Source: RUG14223 sp051881075 | Lineage (GTDB): Bacteria; Bacillota; Clostridia; Oscillospirales; Acutalibacteraceae | Length of the DNA stretch: 51,545 nt | Direction of reading: 5' to 3' | Assembly: GCA_051881075.1 (NCBI GenBank) | Contig: JBJEPE010000061.1 | Span: 1 to 51,545, forward strand | Part shown: in pieces, positions 1 through 7,928 of the stretch | How the letters are laid out: each line of letters starts with the position of its first letter | Position numbering within the stretch: the first letter of the stretch is position 1 | Made by a program: the position numbers and the translations under genes | The notes under the pieces: model-generated | Databases searched by the model: none | What the model was told of the DNA's origin: nothing | Seen by the model: the letters and a program-made list of their open reading frames with translations, nothing else

Positions 1-156
1 GCCAAACAAATTTAATAGATAGGATTAGTGGCATCTTTTTTTCTGTAAGAATAATATGCCTTTTTACTGTCATAATCTTTTTTAAATTTGTAAAAATGCA
101 AATTCCGTTAAATGATTATGGCAGAGCTGCTCTAATTCTATTTAAATTTGTTTGGC
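1..156. repeat. 14-bp inverted repeat pair enclosing non-coding AT-rich DNA
   Basis: The first 14 bases of the window and bases 143-156 are exact reverse complements (GCCAAACAAATTTA and TAAATTTGTTTGGC). The DNA between them is AT-rich and I see no gene in it. It could be the ends of a small non-autonomous element or a long-range stem in an RNA whose 5' part lies left of the window. Bases 209-342 hold only the leader of the next gene. Confidence 0.35.
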
Positions 157-179
157 GACAATTGGAGTTTGCTTTTTAG

Positions 180-208
180 TGCGCTAACTTCGGTTGGCGC
201 ATTTTTTT
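180..208 (+). terminator. Rho-independent terminator
   Basis: A 9-bp stem with one G-T pair (TGCGCTAAC / GTTGGCGCA) closes a TTCG tetraloop and is followed by seven T. It would end a transcript entering from the left, so a plus-strand gene probably lies just outside the window. Confidence 0.8.
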
Positions 209-342
209 ATTTTACGGAAGTGATGAAAATTATAATGTTTAATTAAATATCTTCGCTGATGCTTGTTTTTGAACAAGCCCAAAACTTTTCAACAAAATTG
301 TAAGCTTTGCTACATATCAAAACAATATACGAGGTGTGATTT

Positions 343-846
343 ATGGTATACTTTTTCATAACATTAAATGCGTTATTAGGAGTTTTAATAACCTATGCAG
401 TGCATCCAAGTATTGGAATTAGTATTCTATTATTTGATTTAATAATGTTGACGTTTGGATGCAATACTCGTATTGGGTATTATTTTATTGCTAAGGAAAA
501 GATGCGCTGGGGTGACAAGGTTAATAAAATTGTTTACTGTGATAAAAGACTATTAATGTCCATTGCTTGTTTAACAAATTCTTTAAGAATTGCGACAATA
601 GTCATGCTAATTATTGGGTGGATTGCTACAATAGCGGTTGGACTTGTTATTTGTTTGGCTTCAGGAATCTTATATGAGGTATTTTTTGAAGGCTCAAAAA
701 ATACCACCGATGGGTGTATAGGAAGTTTCGTAGTTGCTCGTTATTTATTTAAATTAGTATCTTTTCTATCTTCTTGTTATGATAAGATTGCAGAGTTGAT
801 TGCCAAAGCAGAATTGTATTTTTTGAATATTGATATACCTAAATAA
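343..846 (+). CDS. Small integral membrane protein, unknown function
   Basis: The 167-residue product has about three hydrophobic helices (roughly residues 4-20, 24-41 and 83-107), with a short basic loop between the second and third and an amphipathic C-terminal part. The ATG has a GAGGTG ribosome binding site about seven bases upstream. I do not recognise a family and no catalytic motif is visible. It stands alone between the terminator at 180-208 and a MITE-like palindrome, and the next gene is convergent, so it appears monocistronic. Base composition is AT-rich like the rest of the core region. Confidence 0.6.
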   Translation: MVYFFITLNALLGVLITYAVHPSIGISILLFDLIMLTFGCNTRIGYYFIAKEKMRWGDKVNKIVYCDKRLLMSIACLTNSLRIATIVMLIIGWIATIAVGLVICLASGILYEVFFEGSKNTTDGCIGSFVVARYLFKLVSFLSSCYDKIAELIAKAELYFLNIDIPK

Positions 847-893
847 AATGTGATACATATACAGCTTAAACTTATAAATGCGTATAATAGACT

Positions 894-970
894 TAGGGCG
901 TGTTTGAAAAATAGTAGAGTGCACAAATCACCGTTAGTTGGTCGTTCTGTCGCTTTTCAAACACGCCCTA
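894..970. mobile_element. MITE-like palindromic element, about 76 bp
   Basis: Bases 894-910 and 954-970 are a perfect 17-bp inverted repeat (GGGCGTGTTTGAAAA core, with TA outermost) enclosing 43 non-coding bases. The outermost TA on both sides may be a TA target duplication. This is the layout of a short non-autonomous element moved by a DDE transposase; the element has no coding capacity and no parent transposase is in the window. No T-tract follows it, so it is a poor terminator. Confidence 0.5.
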
Positions 971-993
971 ATGCAAAATACCCGGAAACGATT

Positions 994-1043
994 TAAAAAA
1001 ATATCGCCTGTATAAGCCTTTAATAAGCCTATACAAGCGATAT
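994..1043 (-). terminator. Rho-independent terminator of the zinc-ribbon membrane protein gene
   Basis: A long imperfect stem (ATATCGC...GCGATAT, with TGTATA/TATACA inside) is followed on the minus strand by seven T. It lies about 105 bases past the stop of the minus-strand gene at 1149. Confidence 0.7.
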
Positions 1044-1148
1044 ATTTATTATATATACTTTTTATATTTGCATCACATTAATTGGTTATCAACCTTATGT
1101 AACGCATATATGTGAATAATAGAGAGTTAGTTACTGAGCTGCTGTTGA

Positions 1149-2885
1149 TTATTGTAATTGACATCCACAGCTATTGCAGTAAGGAGTACCCGGTTGGTTT
1201 GCCGCACCGCAGTTAGGGCAATAAACCATATCAGCGTAACCTGCATTATTATCATAGTAATTATTGTTATCATAACCCTCTTGATAGCTGTTGTTATCGT
1301 AATAATTACCGTTTTCATCATAATAACCCTGCTGTTGCTGCTGGTAATAATCCTGCTGCTGTTGCTGTTGTGCGCCGTTATCGTCACCGGAGTCCTTCTT
1401 ATTCTTTTTCTTAGACTCAAATACATGACCGCACTTAGGGCAGGTTTCTGCACTCTTCTTAACCTTTTCGCCACAACCCGGGCACTTCTTCTTGCCGGTA
1501 AGCAACAGTAGGATTACCAGTAATACTATAATAGCTACTACAGCACCGATAGTAACATAATCAATACCTTCCTCAGGCTGTTCCGGATCGGTTTTTGGTT
1601 CCTCTGCAGGCGGTACATCAGACGGCTGTTCGGGAATAGGGTCGGTAGCGGTAGGTATATCAACCTCGCTGTCAGAAGGATCAACGGGCTCAAATTCTGC
1701 CGGAGTATATGTAACTTCATTTGACCATTCGGTTTGTTGTGTATCGCTGTCAATAGTATATTCATATCTTACTCTGAGCGTAAGTTCTTCTGTTGTATTG
1801 AATGCTTCGGGGTAAGCAGATTTTTCTATAGTTCTCTCCATACCGTAAAGAGGATTATCGGAATCAACTATTTCACACTCCTGCCATTCTCCTTCACCTA
1901 TACGCATCTCAGCGGAAATCTTTGTAATACCGAAATCACTGGTAAATCTTAAATACTTCTCAGCTTCAACAGCAGAGAACGGAACGCTTATATCAAAGTT
2001 TAAGTAAGGAATACCGGAAGCGTCCATTGTTGTACGCATCATGCTAAGATTGCTGATAACAGGCGGATCGACTGTTTCAGGCATAGCAAGTGTGGTTTCC
2101 TCAGGTGCGCCCTTACCGATAACAGCTTCTTCTCCCCAGTCAGAAAGCTTGAATCTTGAAACAAAGGCTTCCTCATCTTCCTCTGTACCGGGTACAAGAT
2201 ACTCCATATAATATCTTACACGTACATAGAACGGTATTTCATCTGTGTTGAACTTACGAATGAGTTCGCCTGTAGACGGATCTTCAACCTCTTTTACGCA
2301 GTTCTCATTAAGCTCTTTGAACGCTTCATATACGTTATCGTCAGAAAGATCCCATACTGTGTTATATTCAACGGCTGATGATGTAAGAGGTATAAATTTT
2401 GGCAACTCACCTGAAGGATAAATAAATTCATCCCACGAGTTGTCAAACTGCCATGCGTTATCGCTGCCTACAGACAAGTCAAGCTGAACGCCAAGACCGA
2501 TAAAGGTATCCATGCTGTAAGAAGCTAAGAAAGCGTCTTCATCAAGAAGATATCTGTAATAAAAAGCTCTTAACTCTTCAGACGGTGTGAAGAATACTGA
2601 GAATTTCTGATGGCCGTCAAGCTCTGAGATATGGCAGTAAAGTTTTTCCGGAACAGGAAAATCAGGTATTACACCCTCTTCGAGTGTTACCTCATTGCCA
2701 ATAACAGGGTTTGTATCAGGAATTATCTCAGTATCAAAGTTAGGGTCAACGGTTTCGCCACCTGAAACGACTATCTGATTATCCTGAACAGTTGAATCTT
2801 CTTCAACCATTAATGCCATTGCCGGAGAAATCACCGACATAAGCAATGTCAGAACCAACAATAAAGATATTGCCAGCTTTTTCAT
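1149..2885 (-). CDS. Secreted single-pass protein with two zinc ribbons
   Basis: The 578-residue product has an N-terminal signal peptide (ending near PAMA), a 410-residue extracellular part with beta-rich Fn3-like segments (a W..E stretch and a TEWSN stretch), an acidic/proline linker, and a membrane helix near residues 443-463. After the helix comes a zinc ribbon (Cys 468, 471, 482, 485), a low-complexity Q/Y/N/D stretch, and a second zinc ribbon at the extreme C-terminus (Cys 556, 559, 570, 573). The topology puts the zinc ribbons in the cytoplasm. The ATG at 2885 is preferred over one nine bases upstream because AGGGA is well spaced only from the former. The function is unknown; it may sense or scaffold. 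It has the same plan as the gene at 4066. Confidence 0.75.
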   Translation of the reverse strand: MKKLAISLLLVLTLLMSVISPAMALMVEEDSTVQDNQIVVSGGETVDPNFDTEIIPDTNPVIGNEVTLEEGVIPDFPVPEKLYCHISELDGHQKFSVFFTPSEELRAFYYRYLLDEDAFLASYSMDTFIGLGVQLDLSVGSDNAWQFDNSWDEFIYPSGELPKFIPLTSSAVEYNTVWDLSDDNVYEAFKELNENCVKEVEDPSTGELIRKFNTDEIPFYVRVRYYMEYLVPGTEEDEEAFVSRFKLSDWGEEAVIGKGAPEETTLAMPETVDPPVISNLSMMRTTMDASGIPYLNFDISVPFSAVEAEKYLRFTSDFGITKISAEMRIGEGEWQECEIVDSDNPLYGMERTIEKSAYPEAFNTTEELTLRVRYEYTIDSDTQQTEWSNEVTYTPAEFEPVDPSDSEVDIPTATDPIPEQPSDVPPAEEPKTDPEQPEEGIDYVTIGAVVAIIVLLVILLLLTGKKKCPGCGEKVKKSAETCPKCGHVFESKKKNKKDSGDDNGAQQQQQQDYYQQQQQGYYDENGNYYDNNSYQEGYDNNNYYDNNAGYADMVYCPNCGAANQPGTPYCNSCGCQLQ

Positions 2886-2938
2886 AAAAAACATCCCTTT
2901 CTTTTTGTATATATAAGTAAATTTCTATTCGCTAGTAA

Positions 2939-2967
2939 AGTATAACATACATTTTCAAGCTTTTCAA
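2939..2967 (-). promoter_or_regulatory. Sigma-A type promoter for the gene at 2885
   Basis: Read on the minus strand: TTGAAA, 17-base spacer, TATACT. It lies about 55 bases upstream of the start codon. The remaining gap to about 3180 is AT-rich and I see no gene in it. Confidence 0.55.
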
Positions 2968-3180
2968 TATATTTTCAAGTTATTTTTACATTTTTGTCTA
3001 AAAAATACAACTATTCTTTTCAATATATGTATAGATAAACTAAAATAATTTTTGGCAATATATTTTTAACCAATTTAATTTAAACTTAATTTAATATAAT
3101 TGTACAATAGTCATAAAGTTTACTGTACCATAAATAGAACAGCAAAATAATATTATGAATTTTTATGCTTTATATAGATA

Positions 3181-3215
3181 AAAAGCACTGCTTACATGAC
3201 GGTAAACAGTGCTTT
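3181..3215 (-). terminator. Rho-independent terminator of the lipoprotein gene
   Basis: AAAGCACTG / CAGTGCTTT stem extended by a GTTTAC/GTAAG inner helix, with a T-run on the minus strand; it sits 28 bases after the stop at 3243. Confidence 0.75.
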
Positions 3216-3242
3216 GATTTTAAATTGATGAAATTATATTTT

Positions 3243-3860
3243 TTATTCTGCAATGTCTTCCTTAAGGGCATCTGCAAGTGCGTTCATATCAGGACAGGTT
3301 TCTGCCCATGCTTCTACGCTTTCCTTAGAGGTATCCATTATAAGAGTTTGCTTATCGGCCTTAACTATTGTATAGCCAAGCTCCTCATAGATATCTGTGA
3401 TAGACTCATAGTCAGAATCTTCTTCAGAATAAAATTCAAGTCTTACTCTTTCAAGAGTTTTTTTATCGTCTGCATATGTAAAGCGCATTATCTGAGTAAT
3501 TCCTCCGGATACCGAGGTTTGAACAACGTCATTACCTACGATTTCAACCTTTTCCGAGTCATATATATCTTCAAAATCAGGGGTATCGTCTATTATGCTT
3601 GAGTCATTTTCACTTACATCGGATGAGGCATCGTCCGCAGGGGTAGATGTACTTTCATCAGTCTGTGAAGATTCGTCTGAACTGCTGCCTGTCTGAGCTG
3701 TGCTGCCGTTTGAATCGGTATTTTGTGAATATGAGCTGTCTTTATCGTCGCTGCCATTTGAATTTGTCTGTCCGTTGCCTGCATTTGAGCTTACGGCGTT
3801 ACATCCGGCAAATATCAGCATCATAGCGGCGGCAAAAGCTATAATAATAAATTTTTTCAT
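3243..3860 (-). CDS. Lipoprotein with Ser/Asp-rich linker, unknown function
   Basis: The 205-residue product begins with a type II signal peptide and a lipobox ending IFAGC (Cys20), so it should be anchored on the outer face of the membrane. Residues 21-85 are a low-complexity Ser/Asp/Asn/Thr linker. A globular domain of about 110 residues follows, with beta strands and a helix and no cysteine pairs, resembling small adhesin-like or substrate-sensing lipoprotein domains, but I cannot assign a family. GGAGGAAT precedes the ATG. Upstream, an extended -10 element (TGCTATACT on the minus strand, 3914-3922) may drive it. It is divergent from the secreted protein gene at 4066. Confidence 0.7.
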   Translation of the reverse strand: MKKFIIIAFAAAMMLIFAGCNAVSSNAGNGQTNSNGSDDKDSSYSQNTDSNGSTAQTGSSSDESSQTDESTSTPADDASSDVSENDSSIIDDTPDFEDIYDSEKVEIVGNDVVQTSVSGGITQIMRFTYADDKKTLERVRLEFYSEEDSDYESITDIYEELGYTIVKADKQTLIMDTSKESVEAWAETCPDMNALADALKEDIAE

Positions 3861-4065
3861 ATTAATTCCTCCATTATCAAATGTAATTAGAATAGTGTTC
3901 AGCTATTTCTATAAGTATAGCACATACAATTTTAAATTTCTATAATTTTTCTAAAATTGTAAGAAAATTTTTATTTTCTTGATTTTTTCTTGCAATAATA
4001 TGTAACTATATGGTATTATATAATAAATTATACATAACTTTATGTAATTTTAAGGTGATTTGTTA

Positions 4066-5343
4066 ATGAAACGTTTATATACAGTCATATTATCTTTATT
4101 TATTTGTATTGCCTTTTTACCAATTTGTAAGGTTCACGCACTTACATCAAAAGATTTGGGTGTTCCGCAGGATATAGTACTGAGTGCAACGGATGTTGAA
4201 GAAAGTGATAAATATAACGCATTTTATGCTGAGATGAAGGCGCCGAAAAGCCTGCTTTCTACTGCAAAGAATTACACACTCTGGCTTGAAATGAGATTAA
4301 GGCTTGTAGGTACCAGAAAATGGACTGAATTAACGCAATTTTATACTGTAGACAGTACGGATATAAACGTTTGCCTGTTTTTTATCAGACCTGGTGTGGC
4401 AAATCAATTTGAGCTGACTCAACCAAGTATTTATAATGCGATAAAGCCTGCGCTCATTCCTTTTAAGACTTGGACAGGCGATGATTGCCTTTGCTTTGAC
4501 AGAGATAATTATTCGCTTGAGGTACAGTTCAGATTTAGTGCGGGAAAAGAATCTGAAGATGTAATATCGGGTGAATGGAGCGATAGCGTACAGTACGGCA
4601 AATCTACCATAAAGGTAGAACAACCTACTGCACTGACGGGTGATGTTAATATAGAGAAGATAAGTTGTACCCCATCGTCGGAGGATGAATTTACACTCGA
4701 ATTTACTGCAAAGATAGCGGATAGTATTTTAAGATATCAGAACAGCGAGGTGGGTACGCTTGTAATTAAGGCGGAGGCCGACTTTACCGGATACGGTAAT
4801 TGGATAGAGGTACTTAATGCAGATTCACGGTATTATGATTTATCTAAGCCCATAAAGCTGAACTTAAAGCTTTCTGAGCTTAGCAAAAAGAGCGATGAGG
4901 ACAGTATAATAAGTTATCCTGAATCTACCGGAGAATTTACCGATGATATGTCGGTGCGTTTACGCTGTGAATGGTTCGATTTTAATGATATGAAAAATTC
5001 GGTATGTATAACTGATTGGTCTGAGCTTTCTGTATCATCAAAGGAAAATACGGGCGTTTCTTCAGGTGGGGATGTTACGGACAACCCATCTAGCAATAAT
5101 ATTCTGAAGATAGTTATCATATTATTATTTGTTGCGGCTGTAGTTATTGTTATTATAGTGCTACGACGCAAGCTTATTAAGAATAAACAGATAAAGGACT
5201 CTGACATTGCGCTTGCTAAAAGTAAAAATAATGCGAAAGCTAAGAGAAGTGATAAAGGCGTAAAGAGCGATAAGTCCAATAATGTTATGGATGACTTGGA
5301 TATTATAAATGAGATATTCCCTGACGAAGACGGTAACAAATAA
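4066..5343 (+). CDS. Secreted single-pass membrane protein, paralogue-like to 1149-2885
   Basis: The 425-residue product has a signal peptide (cleavage near VHA), an extracellular region in two beta-rich modules, a membrane helix near residues 346-367, and a short Lys-rich cytoplasmic tail ending in acidic residues. The module order, a VP.. start after the signal peptide, a 'W-x-E' strand, and the DWSEL segment before the linker match the protein at 1149-2885, but here the cytoplasmic zinc ribbons are absent. The ATG at 4066 is chosen because AAGGTG sits eight bases upstream; the upstream in-frame TTG is too close to it. The function is unknown. Confidence 0.7.
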   Translation: MKRLYTVILSLFICIAFLPICKVHALTSKDLGVPQDIVLSATDVEESDKYNAFYAEMKAPKSLLSTAKNYTLWLEMRLRLVGTRKWTELTQFYTVDSTDINVCLFFIRPGVANQFELTQPSIYNAIKPALIPFKTWTGDDCLCFDRDNYSLEVQFRFSAGKESEDVISGEWSDSVQYGKSTIKVEQPTALTGDVNIEKISCTPSSEDEFTLEFTAKIADSILRYQNSEVGTLVIKAEADFTGYGNWIEVLNADSRYYDLSKPIKLNLKLSELSKKSDEDSIISYPESTGEFTDDMSVRLRCEWFDFNDMKNSVCITDWSELSVSSKENTGVSSGGDVTDNPSSNNILKIVIILLFVAAVVIVIIVLRRKLIKNKQIKDSDIALAKSKNNAKAKRSDKGVKSDKSNNVMDDLDIINEIFPDEDGNK

Positions 5344-5419
5344 TATAAGCTGATTATATAGGGGCAGATGCTTGTGCATTTGTCCTTTTTACATTATATA
5401 TAGTACGTTAATCGGTTAC

Positions 5420-5448
5420 TTGACCTGATAACATATGTATGATATAAT
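5420..5448 (+). promoter_or_regulatory. Sigma-A promoter for the HAD phosphatase gene
   Basis: TTGACC, 17-base spacer, TATAAT, about 110 bases upstream of the TTG start at 5561. Confidence 0.65.
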
Positions 5449-5560
5449 AACGGTACTTTTGGCATTTATTATATGTTCTTTATGTTCTTTTGCGATTGGT
5501 ATATTTTGCAAAGACTGTAAATGCTTTATATGACAGGCTAACTAAGAGAGGAAGATAGAA

Positions 5561-6262
5561 TTGATAACAACAGTATTGTTTGATTTGGACGGAACGTTAT
5601 TACCTATGGATAACGAAGAATTTATAAGAGTATATTTCGGACTGCTGTGTAAAAGATTTGCCGCTTTGGGGTATGACCCTCAGGAGCTTTCAAAGGCGGT
5701 ATGGACTGGAACAACCATGATGATAAAGAATAACGGTGTGCTTACAAACGAAGAGGTGTTCTGGAATAAATTTCAGGAGATAGTCGGAGAACGTGCTTTG
5801 AAAGACAGAGATGTTTTTGATGATTTCTACGTAACTGATTTTAATAAAGCAAAGTCAGTGTGCGGATATGATGAAGAGCTTGTACGGTTGGTTGCAGATT
5901 TAAAGTCTGCAGGGTACAGGATAGCACTTGCCACTAACCCTGTTTTTCCTGCCATAGCAACAGAAAGCAGGATACGTTGGGCAGGCCTTGAGCCGAGCGA
6001 TTTTGAGCTTTACACAACATACGAGAACATAGGCTTTTGTAAGCCTAATCCTGAGTATTACCGAGAAATACTCAGAAGACTTGACGTACCTGCCGAAGAG
6101 TGTATTATGATAGGCAACGATGCCATTGAGGACACAGCGGCACAAGAGGTAGGTATAAATGTATATTTATTGACCGATAATTTACTTAATAAAGAAAACA
6201 GAGATATATCGGCTTATCCACATGGCGGTTCAGACGGAATAAGAAAGCTGCTGCTAAAATAA
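5561..6262 (+). CDS. HAD-superfamily hydrolase
   Basis: The 233-residue product is a haloacid dehalogenase-type phosphatase, probably acting on a small phosphorylated metabolite in the cytoplasm. Motif I is FDLDGTLL near the N-terminus, with the nucleophile and acid/base aspartates. A helical cap of about 80 residues follows, then motif II (ALATN), the motif III lysine (FCKPN), and motif IV (MIGNDAIEDTAAQ). All catalytic residues are present. The start is TTG, with GAGAGG about nine bases before it; no better in-frame start exists. The substrate cannot be told from sequence. It is a single-gene unit between its promoter and the hairpin at 6361. Confidence 0.85.
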   Translation: MITTVLFDLDGTLLPMDNEEFIRVYFGLLCKRFAALGYDPQELSKAVWTGTTMMIKNNGVLTNEEVFWNKFQEIVGERALKDRDVFDDFYVTDFNKAKSVCGYDEELVRLVADLKSAGYRIALATNPVFPAIATESRIRWAGLEPSDFELYTTYENIGFCKPNPEYYREILRRLDVPAEECIMIGNDAIEDTAAQEVGINVYLLTDNLLNKENRDISAYPHGGSDGIRKLLLK

Positions 6263-6360
6263 TATGCGATGTAATTATGAGCAGGAATGCAGAATTTACG
6301 CAGATATTAAAGGAAAAAATATAAGATTTCCTTTTATCTCTGCGTTATAAAGGAATAAAT

Positions 6361-6400
6361 AAAGGCGTGAGGGGATTATATCAACACCCTTACGCCTTTT
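6361..6400. terminator. Bidirectional terminator between convergent genes
   Basis: AAAGGCGTGAGGG / CCCTTACGCCTTTT stem with A and T tracts on either side. It separates the HAD gene from the convergent ROK-like gene, which stops 8 bases beyond. A second hairpin without a T-tract lies at about 6299-6345. Confidence 0.75.
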
Positions 6401-6407
6401 ATAAATT

Positions 6408-7502
6408 TTATACTTTTATTTCCGGAAAACCAACGCCGATTGCCGTACCCAGAGATAGGCACACGCTATCGCTTATATCGGTAAAGCATTTTGACATGGC
6501 AGTACCGTCATGTATTAGCTTGATTTTTATATTTTTACCGAGTCTTTCAGAAACCGATTTTTCTAAAAGCTCAGTATAATTATCGCATAACAATGCAAGC
6601 TTAGCGTAGCCGCCTCTGTTAGTGGCTAACCTGCCGCCGACTATATAGTTGGCTATGCTTATAGTGATTTTATCTGATAGCTGTATGCCTTGTTTAATTG
6701 CCAATGAGTAGCTTTCGCATATTGTCTTAGTTATGTTTTCATGCAGGAGCTTTGCCTGTTTGAGCTTTTCGTTAATATTTGTAATATTTGTTTCGGTATA
6801 TAGTGACGGCCTGACATCAAGCGGTTTTATCTCTTGCGTTACACCGTTTTTCTTAGTGACTATACCGCTTTTTATATTTGTTTGCCCCATGTCAAACAGA
6901 AGCGCACACCCGTCATTAAGCTTAAGTATCTCGGCACAACCCAATATACCTGCGTTTATTGAATTTTCAAAAAGCACTATACCTGCCTTTTTGACCTTTT
7001 TAAGAGCAAAAAGTCTGTTTATGCACATAGCAAAGCGTTTTCCAAGCTCATGGGTGGCAATTCCGCCTACGATAATAATATTTTTTACATTTGCCCAGTA
7101 TTCCCAGTGCGTGCTGTTCCAGTCACTACGTAATGCCCGGTTTTCCTCTTCTCCTGCTCTTAATGTAAGCAGTACGAGTGCAAGCCTGTTTCCGAATATA
7201 TCGGCTACTCTTTCAGCCTGCGTCCTTATGTTTATGTCATCGCTCAGCAGGCATTTATTAAGTACCTTTGGCAGTTGTACATCGTTGTACTGCGCAGGAT
7301 CTATTTTAAGGGCAGCGGCGTTTTCTTTGATAATGTTTATAAAGCTTGCAGCGCTTAGTATATCACCTGCAAGTTTGCCCTCTATAGCATCATCTATTCC
7401 GTATAAAGGCAGTTTGCCAAGCTGAACTTTATTTATGGAGCATATAGTCGATAGATATTCGCATTTCAAGGTACTATCCCATTGGATAAAAGGATTTTTC
7501 AT
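6408..7502 (-). CDS. ROK/ASKHA sugar-kinase-like protein with swapped halves (circular permutation)
   Basis: The 364-residue product holds the sequence signatures of ROK-family sugar kinases in reversed order. Residues about 1-195 look like the C-terminal ROK part: a helical stretch, LALVL, IIIVGG at 143-147 (adenosine region) and NAGILGCAEIL (the ROK 'AGLLGAA' helix). Residues about 196-364 look like the N-terminal part: a phosphate-1 loop LLFDMGQTNIKSG, the base aspartate in IHDGTAM (331-335) and the phosphate-2 loop GTAIGVG (352-358), after which the protein ends. The zinc-binding CxCG motif of typical ROK proteins is not present. Key nucleotide-binding and catalytic residues are kept, so it may be an active kinase; the substrate is unknown. 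The ATG at 7502 has AAAGGGTG upstream; an in-frame GTG nine bases earlier overlaps this site. Confidence 0.7.
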   Translation of the reverse strand: MKNPFIQWDSTLKCEYLSTICSINKVQLGKLPLYGIDDAIEGKLAGDILSAASFINIIKENAAALKIDPAQYNDVQLPKVLNKCLLSDDINIRTQAERVADIFGNRLALVLLTLRAGEEENRALRSDWNSTHWEYWANVKNIIIVGGIATHELGKRFAMCINRLFALKKVKKAGIVLFENSINAGILGCAEILKLNDGCALLFDMGQTNIKSGIVTKKNGVTQEIKPLDVRPSLYTETNITNINEKLKQAKLLHENITKTICESYSLAIKQGIQLSDKITISIANYIVGGRLATNRGGYAKLALLCDNYTELLEKSVSERLGKNIKIKLIHDGTAMSKCFTDISDSVCLSLGTAIGVGFPEIKV

Positions 7503-7584
7503 AAAAATCACCCTTTACAGACAAAGCATATTAAGTATCGGTTATGATATATAATATGTATAGTATATGAAAAATGACTGACCG

Positions 7585-7761
7585 TCAATTTATTTCGCTT
7601 TGAATTATACTTGAGCTGTTCGGTTGCTCATACACTACCTTGGTCGTTACTATGGCTTCACGTACTAAGCAGTTGTAAATTATTATAACAGCGCAGGCGA
7701 CAAGTGCAAGCGCGATAAGTATCAATTCATATCGTGTTTCCGGTTGCTTCTCTTTATCCAT
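7585..7761 (-). CDS. Small single-pass membrane protein
   Basis: The 58-residue product has a charged N-terminus, one hydrophobic helix (about residues 11-32) and a polar C-terminal tail. GAGGTG is six bases before the ATG at 7761; an in-frame GTG inside that site is rejected. It lies about 80 bases upstream of the ROK-like gene on the same strand and may share its transcript. No family is recognised. Confidence 0.5.
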   Translation of the reverse strand: MDKEKQPETRYELILIALALVACAVIIIYNCLVREAIVTTKVVYEQPNSSSIIQSEIN

Positions 7762-7869
7762 ACCGAACACCTCACTTTCACGGTAAATATAATTTTAACA
7801 CATAATTCAGAAAAATTCAACTTTATATAAGATATGACCGATATTGCCTTAGATGCTGCACAAATTTAT

Positions 7870-7913
7870 AAAAAAATCTCCCATATTATACTCATAGATA
7901 TAGTATGGGAGAT
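7870..7913 (-). terminator. Terminator of the MFS/glycerophosphodiesterase operon
   Basis: ATCTCCCATA / TATGGGAGAT stem with further inner pairing; on the minus strand it is followed by seven T. It lies 16 bases past the stop of the phosphodiesterase gene. Confidence 0.85.
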
Positions 7914-7928
7914 GTATTTTTTATTATA

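Noticed and set aside
1340..1370. CAG/CTG-type repeats near 1330-1370 as a CRISPR or tandem repeat array
   Set aside because: They encode the Gln-rich tail of the zinc-ribbon protein; no spacers or repeat units of CRISPR type are present anywhere in the window.
1158..1511. Hydrophobic plus-strand frame opposite the zinc-ribbon protein gene
   Set aside because: It is the antisense of Asn/Tyr/Gln repeats and the membrane helix; the apparent hydrophobicity is a reading artefact.
5435..5533. 32-residue cysteine-rich hydrophobic ORF before the HAD gene
   Set aside because: Its start lies inside the spacer of the TTGACC/TATAAT promoter at 5420-5448 and it has no ribosome binding site.
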